From NCBI GenBank assembly GCA_013397435.1, contig VZRG01000192.1:250441-314440 (forward strand): DNA of 64,000 nucleotides, in the 5' to 3' direction. Below are positions 1-12,455 of this stretch, piece after piece. Each line of letters starts with the position of its first letter. Position 1 is the stretch's first letter. The translations under genes and the position numbers were made by a program. This DNA comes from Erythrocercus mccallii (lineage: Eukaryota > Chordata > Aves > Passeriformes > Dicruridae). The notes below the pieces were generated by a model. That model worked only from the letters and a program-made list of their open reading frames with translations. It was not told where the DNA came from and made no database searches.

Positions 1-2160
1 TTAATGAAACCTTTCATCTTTTCAGTTTTGCTTTGGTTGGACAAAGATAACTAGGTATTTATATTTAGCTTTTTACTGTCTGTTTTTGAATTGCTCTTCC
101 ATTATTACATATCCAGGTATGTAGAGCTTGACCACTAGCATTCTTTAAATAATCTCATTTCCATACCTCACCTGATCAACTACACAATCAAAATAATCGA
201 TAAACTGTTTAAAAGGCTTTAATTTGAGGAGTTAAGGGTGTATTTGTCTCACTGAGTGGAAAATAAAGAAGATGTTCAGCAATTGTTAACAAAAACGTGT
301 TGCTTGTAAAATAAATTGTTTTCTTTCCACATATGTAAATTATTTTAAAAAATGAGAGAGAAAAAAGTTTAATGTTGGTGGTTGAGACACTTTACCCAGG
401 AAGTGGCATCACATGAGTTGTTGTGTCTAGTCTGTTTTTTATTCATACTTACATATTTCTACAATGTGCAAAGGGACGAATAAAGGAGATTGAAGTATCC
501 ACGTAATCACCAGAATATCCAGATAGCTGTGCTGGAGGTGGTCGGTTCATGTGTTAGCTGGCAAACAAAGACAGCCTGTATTTTACTTTAAGTGACTGGA
601 CTAAACCGCTTTCCTCCATTTTAAAACAACCAAAACAAACTTATTTCTGAACAAACCTTCTTTCCTAGTTTGGCTTGAATTTGTAAAAATTTCAAGCTGA
701 AACTTTTATGAAACATTTTATGGAAATTTTGTGGTTTGTAAGTTTTGCCCAGCTCTCACTGCATCCAGATCAAAGCACACCTTAACATTTTTGACTCAAG
801 CATCATCCTGCACACATAAGTATAAAGAACTGTCTTTTTAATACAGGTGGACAAGTCAGCCTCTAAAAAATTATCTCTGTGCAGTCAGTCTCTAACACTA
901 ATATTTCCTGGATGATCTCTGACAAAGTAGAAATCCGTGAAGAGAAAATTTTATAGTTCACTGGCAATCATAACAGCAGGCCTCTTGTTCCAAGAATGGA
1001 GGCCTAATTACCTTCTGAAATTCAAAAAAATCACACTGAGTATAGTATATTTTACATCATGTGCTACAGTTATTTTAAGACATGAGCAATTTCAATCTTT
1101 TTTTAATAAAAGCTTTTTGCATGGCACTTCAGCAAATTTGTGTATAAATGGGTTTCCAGAATCACTTACTTTCTTGGCATTTATTCAGGAAGATGCGAAT
1201 TCTGTTAACTGGCATCTATATATAGATGTCATAAATGCACAGACATAATTTAATTAACTCTTCGGTTGGTTTGTTGTTTTTTTTTAGAAACATCTTTAAA
1301 ATAAACTAAAATTCTGTGCATCATCTTTGAGGTAACTTTAAATAAAGCCAATTTACAGTCCTGGGAAAATGCCTGCCTAGACCAGCTTTTAAAAGTTTGA
1401 TCCATATGAGTTATTGTTCTCTATTTAACAACAAAATCAATTAAAAAAATACACCCTTAATTTTTGTTGTTTTCACTCATGAAAATATTGAGAAATAATT
1501 AACAGAATGGTAGTGGTGGAGACACCAAAAAAACAGTCAGAATAAATTACTGAATACTGCAATAATTGTCACTGCTTGCAATGCTTCAAAAACAATCTCT
1601 CTCTCAAGAGTCTGATCCTGGTCCCTTTCAAGCTGATGGAAGTACTTCAATTAATTAAATGAAAAACAGCATTGACATAAGTTAAAATGAACTTGTTAGC
1701 TGGAGTGTCACTTTATATTCTGCCTCCACAGAGCTTAAATTTGTTGCCTACCAAATGAAATTCTCTTCATTTGCTTACTACATTTTAACTGCAAAGTACG
1801 TAAAAAGCAGTATTTTATGTTTTGATGAGAAATATCCCTGTCTTGTGTTTACTTGGGTTTAATCTTCATATGTCTGTGCCACTGTGGGAGGTAAACTCAC
1901 AGGTTTCCCATTTCAAATCAATCTCTTACCTATTTACCTGTGAGTTGTTGCTGACTATTAAGCTTTGGGTGACCAGACCATTGGGTTGTGTGAAGTCACT
2001 ATCTCCATCATAGTACGTAAGTTGTATGTTTTCTGAACACGTTGGCTTTAATTTTCTAGTGTTCGGCACACCTTTAAAAAGACAGCTATGAAATCTCTTA
2101 CAGTGATTCAGTGTAAGATCATTCCAGGCAGGGCAAGTACACAGCATTTCTCAAGGTCGT
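1..2160. other. AT-rich non-coding DNA, nothing recognised
   Basis: Low-GC sequence with many short homopolymers. I see no CR1 end, LTR boundary or exon-like open frame flanked by splice signals. The few short open frames have compositions expected by chance. It precedes the CpG island, so it could contain regulatory sequence, but nothing visible shows this. Confidence 0.6.
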
Positions 2161-2284
2161 GGGCCGCCTGCTAGAGGCTAACCCAACCGAGCTCCCACTC
2201 CTCCTCTTCCACGGGATGGGAGGGAGAGTAAAATGAGAGGGGGAAAAAAAGAGCTTGAGTCAAGATAAAGACATGGAGATCATT

Positions 2285-2620
2285 TACCGAGGGTTGCAAG
2301 GGGACGGGGTACTGCGATCAGTCCATGCCAGCCGCTCTTGGCCCCTCCTGCTTTCTCTCGCTGTTGCCCTGCTCCGCTGGAGGTACTCCAGAGGAATACG
2401 GCGGTCGGAGCCCGTCCTGTCCCTCCTCCTGCTCTCGCTTCGGGGCTGGGAGGGCCTTTTCTCCCGCTTTTCCCCTAACGCCTTTCTGCCCGGGGTGAGG
2501 GGCTTGGCTGTACCCGGCTGTGGCCGGAGCGGGGCAGTCCAGCCTCGCCTCGCCCGTAGCCACCCGTGCGGCCCCGCCAGCACCGGGACACCTGCACTTC
2601 ACACGCTCATCACAGACATG
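2285..2620. promoter_or_regulatory. CpG island, candidate promoter
   Basis: This stretch of about 330 bp is abruptly GC-rich and holds roughly thirty CpG dinucleotides by eye, while the surrounding kilobases are AT-rich and almost CpG-free. In vertebrates such undepleted islands usually mark promoters or first exons of genes transcribed in the germ line. On the plus strand a good splice-donor-like match (CAG then GTAATT, with GT at 2672-2673) lies just downstream, which would suit a non-coding first exon. A second, weaker GC-rich patch lies at about 2930-3020. Long open frames exist on both strands here but look like by-products of high GC. The direction of transcription and the associated gene cannot be told from this window. 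Confidence 0.6.
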
Positions 2621-3990
2621 CAGGACTGATACACCGTGCAGACACAGCAGAAAGCCGTGCTGCTGCCCCAGGTAATTTCCTTCTGATGGAGGAGCACAGC
2701 GGCCTCGGCAGCTCTGAATCCTTCGTGCAGCGTTGTAATTGATTTGTGACAAAAGTGACGCAGTGAAATGTCGATTTACAGAGGTAATTGCACACTGCAA
2801 ATAGGCTAGAGATTTTTAGTAACCGTGACAATTACCACAAGGAAAAGCTAAAGAAATGTTAGCAGTTGGAAAAGTAAACCTGTGGGAGCCGCTAGGTTGT
2901 GAAGAGGCATTTGGCAAGGGGGTTCACCTGTCCCTGGCTGCCGTGTAGCCCTGGTGCCAGCACCTGGGCCCACGGGCCTCGGTGCTCGTCGGTGGAAATG
3001 TGCTGCTCTTCCCGAGCTGCAGCATGGCAGCAAGGCTTCCTGTGGGCAGTTGCACAGCGTACTGTGGAGCCATAGAAATACTAAGAATGTATTAAAACAC
3101 TCTTTCAGTGTAGAGCCAGGCTAGCTGTGCTAAGTATATGGGTTTATAGTTAGGTGGTGCTTGTTGTGATGAAGGAAATCTTACATATTTTAATATTTTT
3201 ACAAAATTTATCACAGGTTTCTGTCTATATAAGAGATCTGTGCCCGTGGCTGTGTACAATGCTGGCTTATGCAGTGTAAGGTTGTGGGAGCCAAACACAT
3301 ATTGAAGAGCAAGAGATAAATAAGTGGATAATGGGGGACAGGACAGCATACAACAAAACGTACATGTTAACAAACTCCATTAGGACTTTCAAAAAGCCTT
3401 TATAAACATTCTTCCTTCAGAAGTACAGAGAAGCCAAGTAGCCCTGCTATGGAAAACAAAACGTTATTTTTGAATCTGCAAATGATTAAGTCAAATAACA
3501 AAGAAAAAGAAGAGATCAGTGTTTATCCCACTAAAAAGCTACATCAGAAGTACACAACTCACCCTAGAATTATTATACTTATTTTCCAGCTTTTATTTCT
3601 ATGCAGAGACAAAGGAATTAAGCAATAGTTTAGATGAAAAAATTTCCAGAAGTTATGAAAGATATGTCTATGCTGTAATGTAAATGTTGAAGTACCTGAG
3701 TTAGCTTAAAACAAGAACTGGAACAACTTAGTGGGGATAAACTGGCAGCTTATCAACAACAGTGAAATTTCCCTCCTGTGTTTCTCAGTCAGAAACAACC
3801 ATGGAAGATAGCTGGGTATGGGCTTCTCAGAGTAGGACAGCTGAGACCTTTGCTGACGTAGGTGAACTGCTCTGAGTATCCCAGCTCGGTCCTTTCAAAG
3901 CAGCCTGGATGTCTCCCTACTTGAGCGAAAATCGCAGCAATTTAGGAGGCACCATGGCTTGGAAAAGAAAGCCATCAAAAAGCCAAATAG

Positions 3991-4100
3991 GTAAAAAACC
4001 CCAAACAATCAAAGAAACTAAAAATCCAGACCAAACCAAACAACCCCCAACCCAAAACCACACACAACACAGACACAACACACCGCCTCCCCCAAACTCC
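3991..4100. repeat. A/C-rich low-complexity tract
   Basis: The plus strand is almost entirely A and C, with runs such as CCAAACAA and ACACAACACAG. It is strand-asymmetric and not a regular tandem repeat. Similar tracts recur in the window. Confidence 0.7.
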
Positions 4101-4566
4101 ACTTTTTGCAAGATCTGTACATGTGAAAGATGAGGGTTCAAAACCCCTGACCTATTTATATGCTTTGCAAGAGTAAAAAAAGTTGCAATAATAAATTAGG
4201 AAAACAGTTTTAAAAGGGATCCTTATGGCTGTAATCAGTTGCGTTTAGAGGATAAGCCAGCTTTTACTCTCTGAGGTCAGGAGGAGACTTACCCTGTTGG
4301 GGCAGCTCTTCCTGTGGCCAGCTGCTGAGTAGACTTTGCTGCACTTCTTAATAAGCTGGGACTGCCCACAGTTGAAGGGAGGATACCGGGGTATACAAAC
4401 CACTAGTATCTTTTAGTATGCGAGCTTTTTTTTTTCCATAAAGCTCAACCAGGGGAACTGAAAGAAGTGTGGTCTGGGGAACTCAAATTGAGGTAAGAAA
4501 CAAGGTAGGTACTGCAGATGGATTCTACCTTTGCATCAACTTCTGGATTGAAAATATCTGCTGAGA

Positions 4567-4638
4567 TGTTTGGGTTTGTTTGGTTTTTGTTTGGGATTTG
4601 TGTTTGTTCAGTTTTTTGTTCAGTTGGGTTTGGTTTTT
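4567..4638. repeat. G/T-rich low-complexity tract
   Basis: The plus strand is dominated by G and T (GTTTGGTTTTTG-type words). It lies about 470 bp from the A/C-rich tract of opposite strand bias. Confidence 0.65.
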
Positions 4639-4895
4639 AAAATCTTTTCCTGTATGTTACTGTATTTTTGCTTCCTATATCTTTTATTTATTTTAAAAAT
4701 TTTTATAATAAAATTTTTATTAGTAGATTGCTGTGCCACCTATAGAATTTTAATACACCTCCAAGATAAGGCCCTGACAAGGTCTCACATTTACATCAGA
4801 TACAGCTGTTTCCTAAATCCAGTCATTCCTGCCTTGTTGTTTTCTAGTAATTACCTCATCTACAAGAAATACTGTATTCCTGTATTGTGCCCCTG

Positions 4896-4967
4896 AGTAT
4901 ACTAAGTTTACTATTATTTACTAAGTATTTATTTACTAAATATTTACTGTTTACTAAGTATACTATT
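4896..4967. repeat. Imperfect short tandem repeat, TTTACTAAGTAT-like
   Basis: Several imperfect copies of a 10-13 bp AT-rich word (TTTACTAAGTAT, TTTACTAAATAT, TTTACTGTTTAC) follow one another. This looks like replication-slippage repeat growth. Confidence 0.5.
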
Positions 4968-7900
4968 AGCTCTTCTGCTGTTGAGACATCTGAAAGTTTT
5001 TGGTGTAGGATTTTTTTTAATAATCTATAGTTTTCATCTAAGTAAGTCATATGGGTGTTGGGCTTTGCATCACCAGTATTCCCACTGGTTTAAGAAAGGT
5101 TTTGGTGTACAAACTCCTTGCCTCTCTTGAGGCCTGTTTCTGGATATTTGAGATTAGTGCTTGCTTACATACCATGTAGTTTTGTCAGTCATAAGATGAG
5201 ATGCCCAAATTGGCATTCTGGTAGATTGTAATTTTTTCACAGCTTTTCCTGGGAGATATCTGTTTTTGTCATTTAGTCCCTGGATTTTTGAGCAATTACT
5301 CAATGAATTAATGTAATGTCAACAAATTACCCCAGTCTCTCTGAAGCCTTTTTGCCTCCAGATGCAACATAGTTCCAGAGGGTTTTTTTTCATTGTCCTC
5401 ATCTCTGAAAATGTGGGGCTTAATTTGTGTATTTGTTCTATGTCATCTAAGCCTGTTAAAATTTTCAGGGTCAACTTGTCCTATTTCTGGCCCCATTATA
5501 GTAAAACTCCTGAGCATTCATTTTTCTTTAGGTCTTTTAAGTATTTCTGTTGTCTTTCACATTGTTTTGATGCCTTCATATGAAGAGAAATCTATTTCCT
5601 GGCTAAAATCTGATTTATTTCTCAGATTCAGTGATATGCTGCCTTCCCCTTGCAAATATAGTGTCTCTGTCATGCTTTAAGGAAAACATAAAATTTAATA
5701 TATTTTCTGTAAAAATTCATTTTGACATGGTTTGCTTTCTTCTCTGAGTAGAACATATCAAACCATGCAGAAATCAGATTGAAAGTCTCATGGGGACATA
5801 TTTCAGCTTGCAGTAGTAATAACCTCTTGTCCCATCAGTCACTTGGTTCTTTCAGGTTGTGCGCTCCATGTCCTGTTCATATGAGATGACTTTTTTTTCC
5901 TTTTCTTTCTCCTTATAAATGTTTCATCCCAAGGATAACATTGGCATAATATTGAAAGTGAGATATACTGTGCAATTTCAGATGTGTGAACTTCACCTAA
6001 GTTTTGCAGGTTTTATATCATAGCTTTCCCTTGACTTTACTCATGTTCACAGTCAGTCCTACATAACACATTTTGAAAATGGAAGAAAAATTCATGAATC
6101 TATTAATGATCCTTTCCTAAGCCTTTTGGCTTGCAGTGGTTGCTTTTTCCCATCCTGCAGGGATGAAAAAGCAGCTTCTGTGCTCTGTCTTCTACTGATT
6201 TTTCATTGCAAAGATGACTGAAGAAATGCCAAATATTGTAAGATTAATTTGTTTTAAAAGCCAAACAACTTCTGTATCAATTAGATATTAGTTTTTCACC
6301 AAGCCTGTCGTTGTTCAAAGACTTTTATGCAGTTTCTCTCTATCGTGTATTCCTAAAATGGTGAAGCATGAAACAACCCATTCTGAATGAAGGTGGATGA
6401 CAAAATAACATTTGCACTTACAGCATGACTATTTTTAAGATTTCCTATTAGCTTATGGGTATTAATTTTTTTTAAAAGCCTGTAAAAGAAACATTACTAG
6501 CTACATTACTTTCCAAGTAAGCAAGATCATGAGAAGGCATATGCTAGTATTTTCAAATGTAAATGTGGGATAGCCTCTGAGCACCTAGATTAAGATATCT
6601 GTTAGTCTTGTACTCTTCAATATAGATATTTTAATTTTGCTATTTATTTCTGTTAACACGGGAGGTAGCAGTTCCAAAGCTGTAAAAGTCTAAAGAAAGT
6701 GCAAGGAAAGAGGAAACTGGTTCCAGAAAGAGAAGATAGGAATATGTCAGAATTTCTTTCATTATATTATACTGTTCGAACAATAGTGTTGCTTCATTGC
6801 AGTAATTTGAAATTTAAAAGTTTATTACAAGAAATAAATATTTTGATACTGCAGTATTATATGCTCTGATGACATAACAATTGCTACCAATTCCTAATAA
6901 AGAGTGACTTGTTCCTAACATATTGACCCTTTATACCTCTTTTGAAAGCAAGTTACTGGGATACTAGCTGTGAACCTCTCCAAAAAATTGAGGTTAACCC
7001 ACAGTAAACACAGCTTCTATCATAGCACTTGAACATCTGTCAGAGGTTCTAGTTAGAAGTCACAAACAAAAATACTCCATATAGACTCATGAACATTTCC
7101 ACAATCCAGGACACTGGAAGAATGTTGTGTCCCTTGGAGTGATAAAGAATGCCAATTGTATTTATTTTCTGAGGACCCTCCTTGCCAGGCTGTGAGTAAT
7201 GCTCTGTCATGCATTCTACATTTTGTGTTCCAAAATCCACATTGTATTCCTTGTTCCAAATCACGAATTCTGGATGTGTTGCAGGTGAAACAAATTTTTA
7301 TTACCCCTTGGTGTCATCCTTAGCTAAAAAAAGCAGGTTAATTTACATGACAGAGACAACACCTTCAGTGCAATTGAAAAGAAAATTGAGGTTCCTTGTG
7401 TTTCTTTGCCTCTGTCATAACTCAAGCTTTGTTTCTGATGCAGGATAAAAGTCAGCCTTTAACATCTTTGAAGGATCATCAGTGCAAAGCTTATCATAAA
7501 ATCTGCACTAAGTGTTGCTCTGATAAGACATCATCTGATCTTCAGTAAGCAAACGAGTAAGTAGCATAAATTAGAGTTTGAAATTTTTGAAGTAATTTCC
7601 TTCCTCCTCTTCTTAAATAACTTGGCTGTGGATGGTCCATCAGTTTAAATGATAGAACAAAAAGTTCTACGGCTACAAAACAAACTATTTTGGCTTGCTT
7701 CTTGGGTGGCTGCTTATTGTTTTACAAGACAATGGGAATTGTCACAGTGTTTTGGATTATTTTCATAAATTTATTGAATATTTATTGTCAGGAATACTTT
7801 AGTTTTGTATTTTGAAGTTTGATACTACTTACATTTTAAAGAAATCCTCTGGTACTTTTCCAGTTTTCTGTGACTTTTTGGAACCACTTGCTCTCAAAAT

Positions 7901-9792
7901 CCTTTTAATTTTTATTTGTGAACTGAATAAACAATCTGGAAGTCATTGATAGACAATAAAAATGGCACCCCACATTACTATTAAAAAAAAAAGGGCGACA
8001 GGCACTATTATCTTGTCTGACATACTTTCCTAAAATTTCCCACAATTAATGGAACAATTTCAGCTCTACTGGTGGTAAAAAATGTAGAAATTTTAGTATA
8101 CACAGGGCACTGATGTGAGCTGGTGTTTCAGATCATCCATTGTTATTTATTGCTATTTATTACTTGTGTATTACAGTTTCTGGGACCCAGCCTCATGGAT
8201 CAAGTATTCCATTGAGCTTGGCACCAGGCCAACTCTAGAGAGCAATACTGTCCCTGCCACACTGGGTTAAAACACTGTAGTTAAACTGCTGGTGAGCCGT
8301 GCACGTCAAAATATCTCTTTGGTTAGCAGAAATGCAGAGGTGGACCAACACAGTGCCCATGAAATTAAAATACTAGTTTGTGCTTTCACAACTTCCATGT
8401 GGAAGTTACTCTTTACCACTGTAAGATCAAGGCACTTATGGATGTTTGAGGCTACTCACTACTACAAGTATTTTAGAAATTAACTTAAAAATTGTGGTGA
8501 GGGATGAAGGACACTGACCATGAAAGACTTAGCAGTATGTAGGTTTTATTCCCTCCTGGCAGATGTAGCAATAACTTGTCCTTCCGGTATCTTTATGTAG
8601 GTTTCTGGAGGACAGGAGAAAATAAATTTCAAATAGGTTTTATCTTTCTTGTGAAAATTGCTCTTAGACAAGTTTATTGCTGTATACACTGCTATAGTCT
8701 CTAATTTGGCAGGTCAAGTTCATCTCTAAGCAGAAGCAACCAGATTCAGTAGACACATAACATGTAATGAACTTCAGAAGTAATTTGTTAAACTATAAAT
8801 GTTACTACATTCAAAGTAGCACAGAAACCACTATTACTGGAGAGTTGAACATATTTTGACTGATCTGAGATCAAGTTTTAGACTTAAAACCTCTTTCTTG
8901 TTCTGATTGGTTTTGACCAGAGGAAGTATATTTGTTCAAATGAGCCTTTCTTTCAGAGAAAGGTATTTCATTACCCATTGAGAACAGGCACATATGCCAG
9001 AATAAATAGGTTTTAACCTCTAGATTTTTTTCCTAGAGGAAAAGTCTTTTCTTTGTTTTTGGGAATAGGTGATATTTCCATAACTGTAAGACGACGATAA
9101 TTTGTGGACACCTTGAAGTACTGGTTTGTCTATAAATTTAGCTGGTAACAAACTGGAGTGGCATACTGAGTTAAGTTAGTATAGTATAACATTAACCTGG
9201 AGCATTTTTACTTATCCTGAATTAAATTAGTTCCTGATAATGATAGGATTGTTTCTTCTTCAGCACCAAATGCAGCATTGCTGGGAATTCACCATGTTGT
9301 GTAACGGGATTAACATTTATTTATGGATTTCATTCATCAGTAGTGAAGTAATTTCCCAAAGGCATTTTTGAATGCTTTATTATATTATTATTGTATCAAC
9401 TTTCCATTGTATCATCATGATATTTTTGGTAGGGAGCTGGCAAGTATGTAGGCATTCCAAAAGAATGCAGGAACTTGGAGCCCCACTGGAAGGCTTTCAT
9501 TTGTCATTTTTTAACATTGCCAGTCTGCGCTAGGTATTATTATTTCTTGTTATCAATTATGATGGGTAAATAAACTTCTTTTAATTAATTTCTAATTGTT
9601 TCATGGTTTAGACAAATGAGAGGAAGGGCTCTTGCTGGATTTCTTGAGAGTAGGACGATTGGATCTTCATATGATCTCTATAGAAGTGACATTTAGAAAT
9701 TCTAAACTGGTAGAAGTTACAGGGATGTACTTTCCCTGCCTTAAAGTCCTTTGTAGATCTTTAAGATTTAGGCAAGTTCCACCCGGTCCTTT

Positions 9793-10253
9793 TGATGCCT
9801 TAGAAGGCTGACCTGGAACAGAGACTGGACAAAGCTAGAGAATAAAGTAGGTATTTATTGAAAGACCTCCAGGATCCACCTTGGGCAAGACAGAAGTCTG
9901 ACCAAGGCTCCCAGGATGACCCAAGAGCCAACAGAAAAATGGTTGCCTATGGACCTAAAATGGTCACGAGATGTTACATTTTCATAAGTTCTGGTCTATT
10001 TGCATATTGGGGTTTAATTGTCCAATTACAGCTTCAGGCTGTGTGGTTCTGTCCTTCTTGTTCCTCCCTCCAATCCATTGTTGTTGATGCTTTGATGTTG
10101 GGCCTGAAGCTTGTCCTTGGTCCTCAGCAAAAAGGATTTGTTTTGTCTACCTACTCTGTGAAGAGAGCTTACTAGCACTTAATATGAGGCTCAAAACTAC
10201 ATCCCTATGCAGCACAGAATCTAAAAATATGAAAGCTAAAACTTAAGGCATCA
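9793..10253 (-). mobile_element. Solo ERV LTR (minus orientation)
   Basis: On the plus strand the element starts TGATGCCTTA and ends TAAGGCATCA, giving short terminal inverted repeats with the TG...CA ends typical of retroviral LTRs. It is flanked on both sides by CTTT (9789-9792 and 10254-10257), a 4-bp target-site duplication. A minus-strand AATAAA polyadenylation signal lies at 9854-9859, so the LTR points leftwards. No internal retroviral sequence adjoins it, so it is a solo LTR left by recombination. I recognise the sequence around 9820-9880 as a passerine ERV LTR from memory, but I cannot name the family. Confidence 0.8.
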
Positions 10254-10670
10254 CTTTGATATGATGCATTCCTCTTTTATTTTCTCCTGTGCTGTCCAGA
10301 AATAAAATCCAGCTTGCCTTTTATTTATTTATTTATTTATTTAAATATCTCTGAAAGTTTAATTCGCTGAGATCACAGTACCCTGGAACACCTCTCATGG
10401 AGAGAGAAAGATACTTCTTTTGCTTCTTTACAAAGCGCTTTGATGTAATGTTTCCATTGTGCAGCTTATTTAGCAAGTTTGTGACTAGACATTTACTTTG
10501 CTTAAACCTTCTGAGAATACCATTATTAAAACCTCACATATCATTCTATGAAAAGTATTGATTTATAGTAATCTTACCAGGATTATTTCCAGGTTTTCTA
10601 AAAGATCATTGGGTGACACTATCATTATAGATGCTAAAATTGGAACTGAGACCACTAGGTAAAGACCTAC
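10254..10670. other. Spacer between two solo LTRs
   Basis: AT-rich DNA that holds only the ATTT microsatellite. Nothing else is recognised. Confidence 0.6.
10319..10344. repeat. (ATTT)n microsatellite
   Basis: About six perfect TTTA/ATTT units. Confidence 0.9.
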
Positions 10671-11404
10671 TGTCTTGGGTTCCAATATGTAACCAAAAGT
10701 GTGTATTCTATTTGCCATCTGTTAAAACCAGCTGGGGAGGTGTTTTTCCTTATCTCTTGTACAACCCATTCCTCATAACTCCACGGGGAAGGGGGCAGAT
10801 GCTTTCTATTAATGGGCCAGCTGTTAAAACCAGGTGGAGCAAAGTTCCTTAATGTCTTCCACAACCCATCCTCCCTGGGGAATATCTCCTGTTAATGGGC
10901 CATTAAGGCTCACCACATGCCTGATAAAATTACATCATTCCATTGTGAGATGCTCCACCCAGTGGGAGGAGTCAAGCATTCCTACATGGATAAAACCTGC
11001 AATTCAGAACTCCAGGACAGCCTATTTTTCACTGGATTCCCAGAAGACCAGACCCATCTCACCACCACTGGACCCTTCTACAGGATCATCTCTACTCCAA
11101 CAGAACCACATCTGTTACCCCAGGAGGACTTATTTGGACTGCTCAACGCCCTGACCAACAGGGTGTAAGGTGGTATTCTGACTCTGTCAATATTCCTAGG
11201 ATTTTGTTTGTTTGCTTGTTTTTTGTACATTTATATTTTTAATATTCCAAATAAAGAACAGTTATTCCTATTTCCATATCTTTGCCTGAAAAAAGCCCCC
11301 TTAATTGCAAAATTATAATAATTTGGAGAGAAGGTGTTTACCTTCTCCATTCCAAAGAAGCTCCAGCTTTCCCTGGCAGACACCTGTCTTTCCAAACCAA
11401 GTCA
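10671..11404 (+). mobile_element. Solo ERV LTR, passerine ERVL-like
   Basis: The element starts TGTCTTGG and ends CCAAGTCA, an inverted repeat with one mismatch and standard TG...CA ends. An AATAAA signal at 11250-11255 places the polyadenylation site in the distal part, giving plus orientation. The 734-bp length and the text after the polyA signal resemble ERVL-like LTRs common in songbirds (recalled, not searched). The flanking pentamers CCTAC and TGTAC share only their last three bases, so any 5-bp target duplication has decayed. An imperfect direct repeat occupies 10719-10818 and 10821-10901 in the U3 part. No internal retroviral sequence adjoins it. Confidence 0.78.
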
Positions 11405-12415
11405 TGTACTTTCTCTATCAGAAATCCAACCTATTGAAGATGCACAGCTACCAAATCCTTGAGATCATTCTTTCCACTTAAAACTTTGCAGTACAACAGG
11501 AACACAACTCAGAAGCTGCATGCCCCGTCTCATCCATGTAATGAATGTACGAGATCACAGAAATAAAGCCTAGCTCAATCAAGTGACACAACATTAGAAC
11601 TGCAAAGAAAAGACTTAAGACTCTAGTAATCCACTGATGGGGGTGTTTAATATTTCTTGTCTAGAAGTAAGACCTTTTTAAGAGCTACAAGTAATGAGCA
11701 TTAACCCTGCTTTAAAACAAATAGAAAAAAACCTTAATATGAAAACATTTTGAAACAGTCCAGGAAGTCAGGTATCATTATACTTACCTTTAGTGATGAA
11801 GGATTTTAGAGACAGGTCAAATTCCTTCCACGAGTAAATTGCATTAGTGGGCACAGAACTTCTGGAAAAATATGGTATGTCTAGAAACACCCTAAATGGC
11901 CTGTTTTCAGAAGATTTGTCTGTATTACATGGTTTGATGTGTGGTTTGGTTGGTTGGTTGTTTTTTCCAAAGCAGAATGTGGGCTAGGAGACAATATATA
12001 AAAAGGTATTTGGAAGACTATGGTCTGTTTATGTAGCATTGACTATTGGAAAAAAAGATTTTGCATGGAGAAATGAAGTTATATGTGATTGCAGGTAATT
12101 TGTAGTGGGAAAGGGTATAGGATGAAGATAGGTCAAAAAAAACCCCACAGTGGGATTTACCTTGAATGGTTTACATTTTTCAGATGGATCATAAGTAGAT
12201 CATTTTGGAAGTTTTCTTAATCTGGGAAATTCTTGTTTACAATTCATGAATCAGTTGTTTTTTTTTCCCTTAGGGAGAACATGACTAAAGTAATGTAAAA
12301 TTAAAACAAAACACTTGACTTACCTTTACTGCAGAAGTCAACTCAAAATTTTACATAGCATCTGAAATTATGTCTATTACGTTTTGTTGTGAAAAGTGCT
12401 TAATTACATTAATTG

Positions 12416-12455
12416 GTTACAGCTAAAGTTGTAGTGTTACAGCTAGTGTTGTAGT
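12416..12455. repeat. 20-bp tandem duplication
   Basis: Two adjacent 20-bp copies differ at two bases (both begin GTTACAGCTA and end GTTGTAGT). It looks like a recent slippage duplication. Confidence 0.8.

Larger units (their letters stand above)
2621..9792. other. AT-rich non-coding DNA with low-complexity tracts
   Basis: No gene is recognised. Apart from the GC-rich patch near 2930-3020, the A/C tract near 4.0 kb, the G/T tract near 4.6 kb and the TTTACTAA-like repeats near 4.9 kb, the sequence is unremarkable AT-rich DNA. It may contain decayed transposons too old to recognise by eye. Confidence 0.55.

Noticed and set aside
2255..2800. Open frames of 124 codons (plus) and 160 codons (minus) in the CpG island
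   Set aside because: High GC suppresses stop codons. Neither peptide has a recognisable domain, and they overlap each other on opposite strands.
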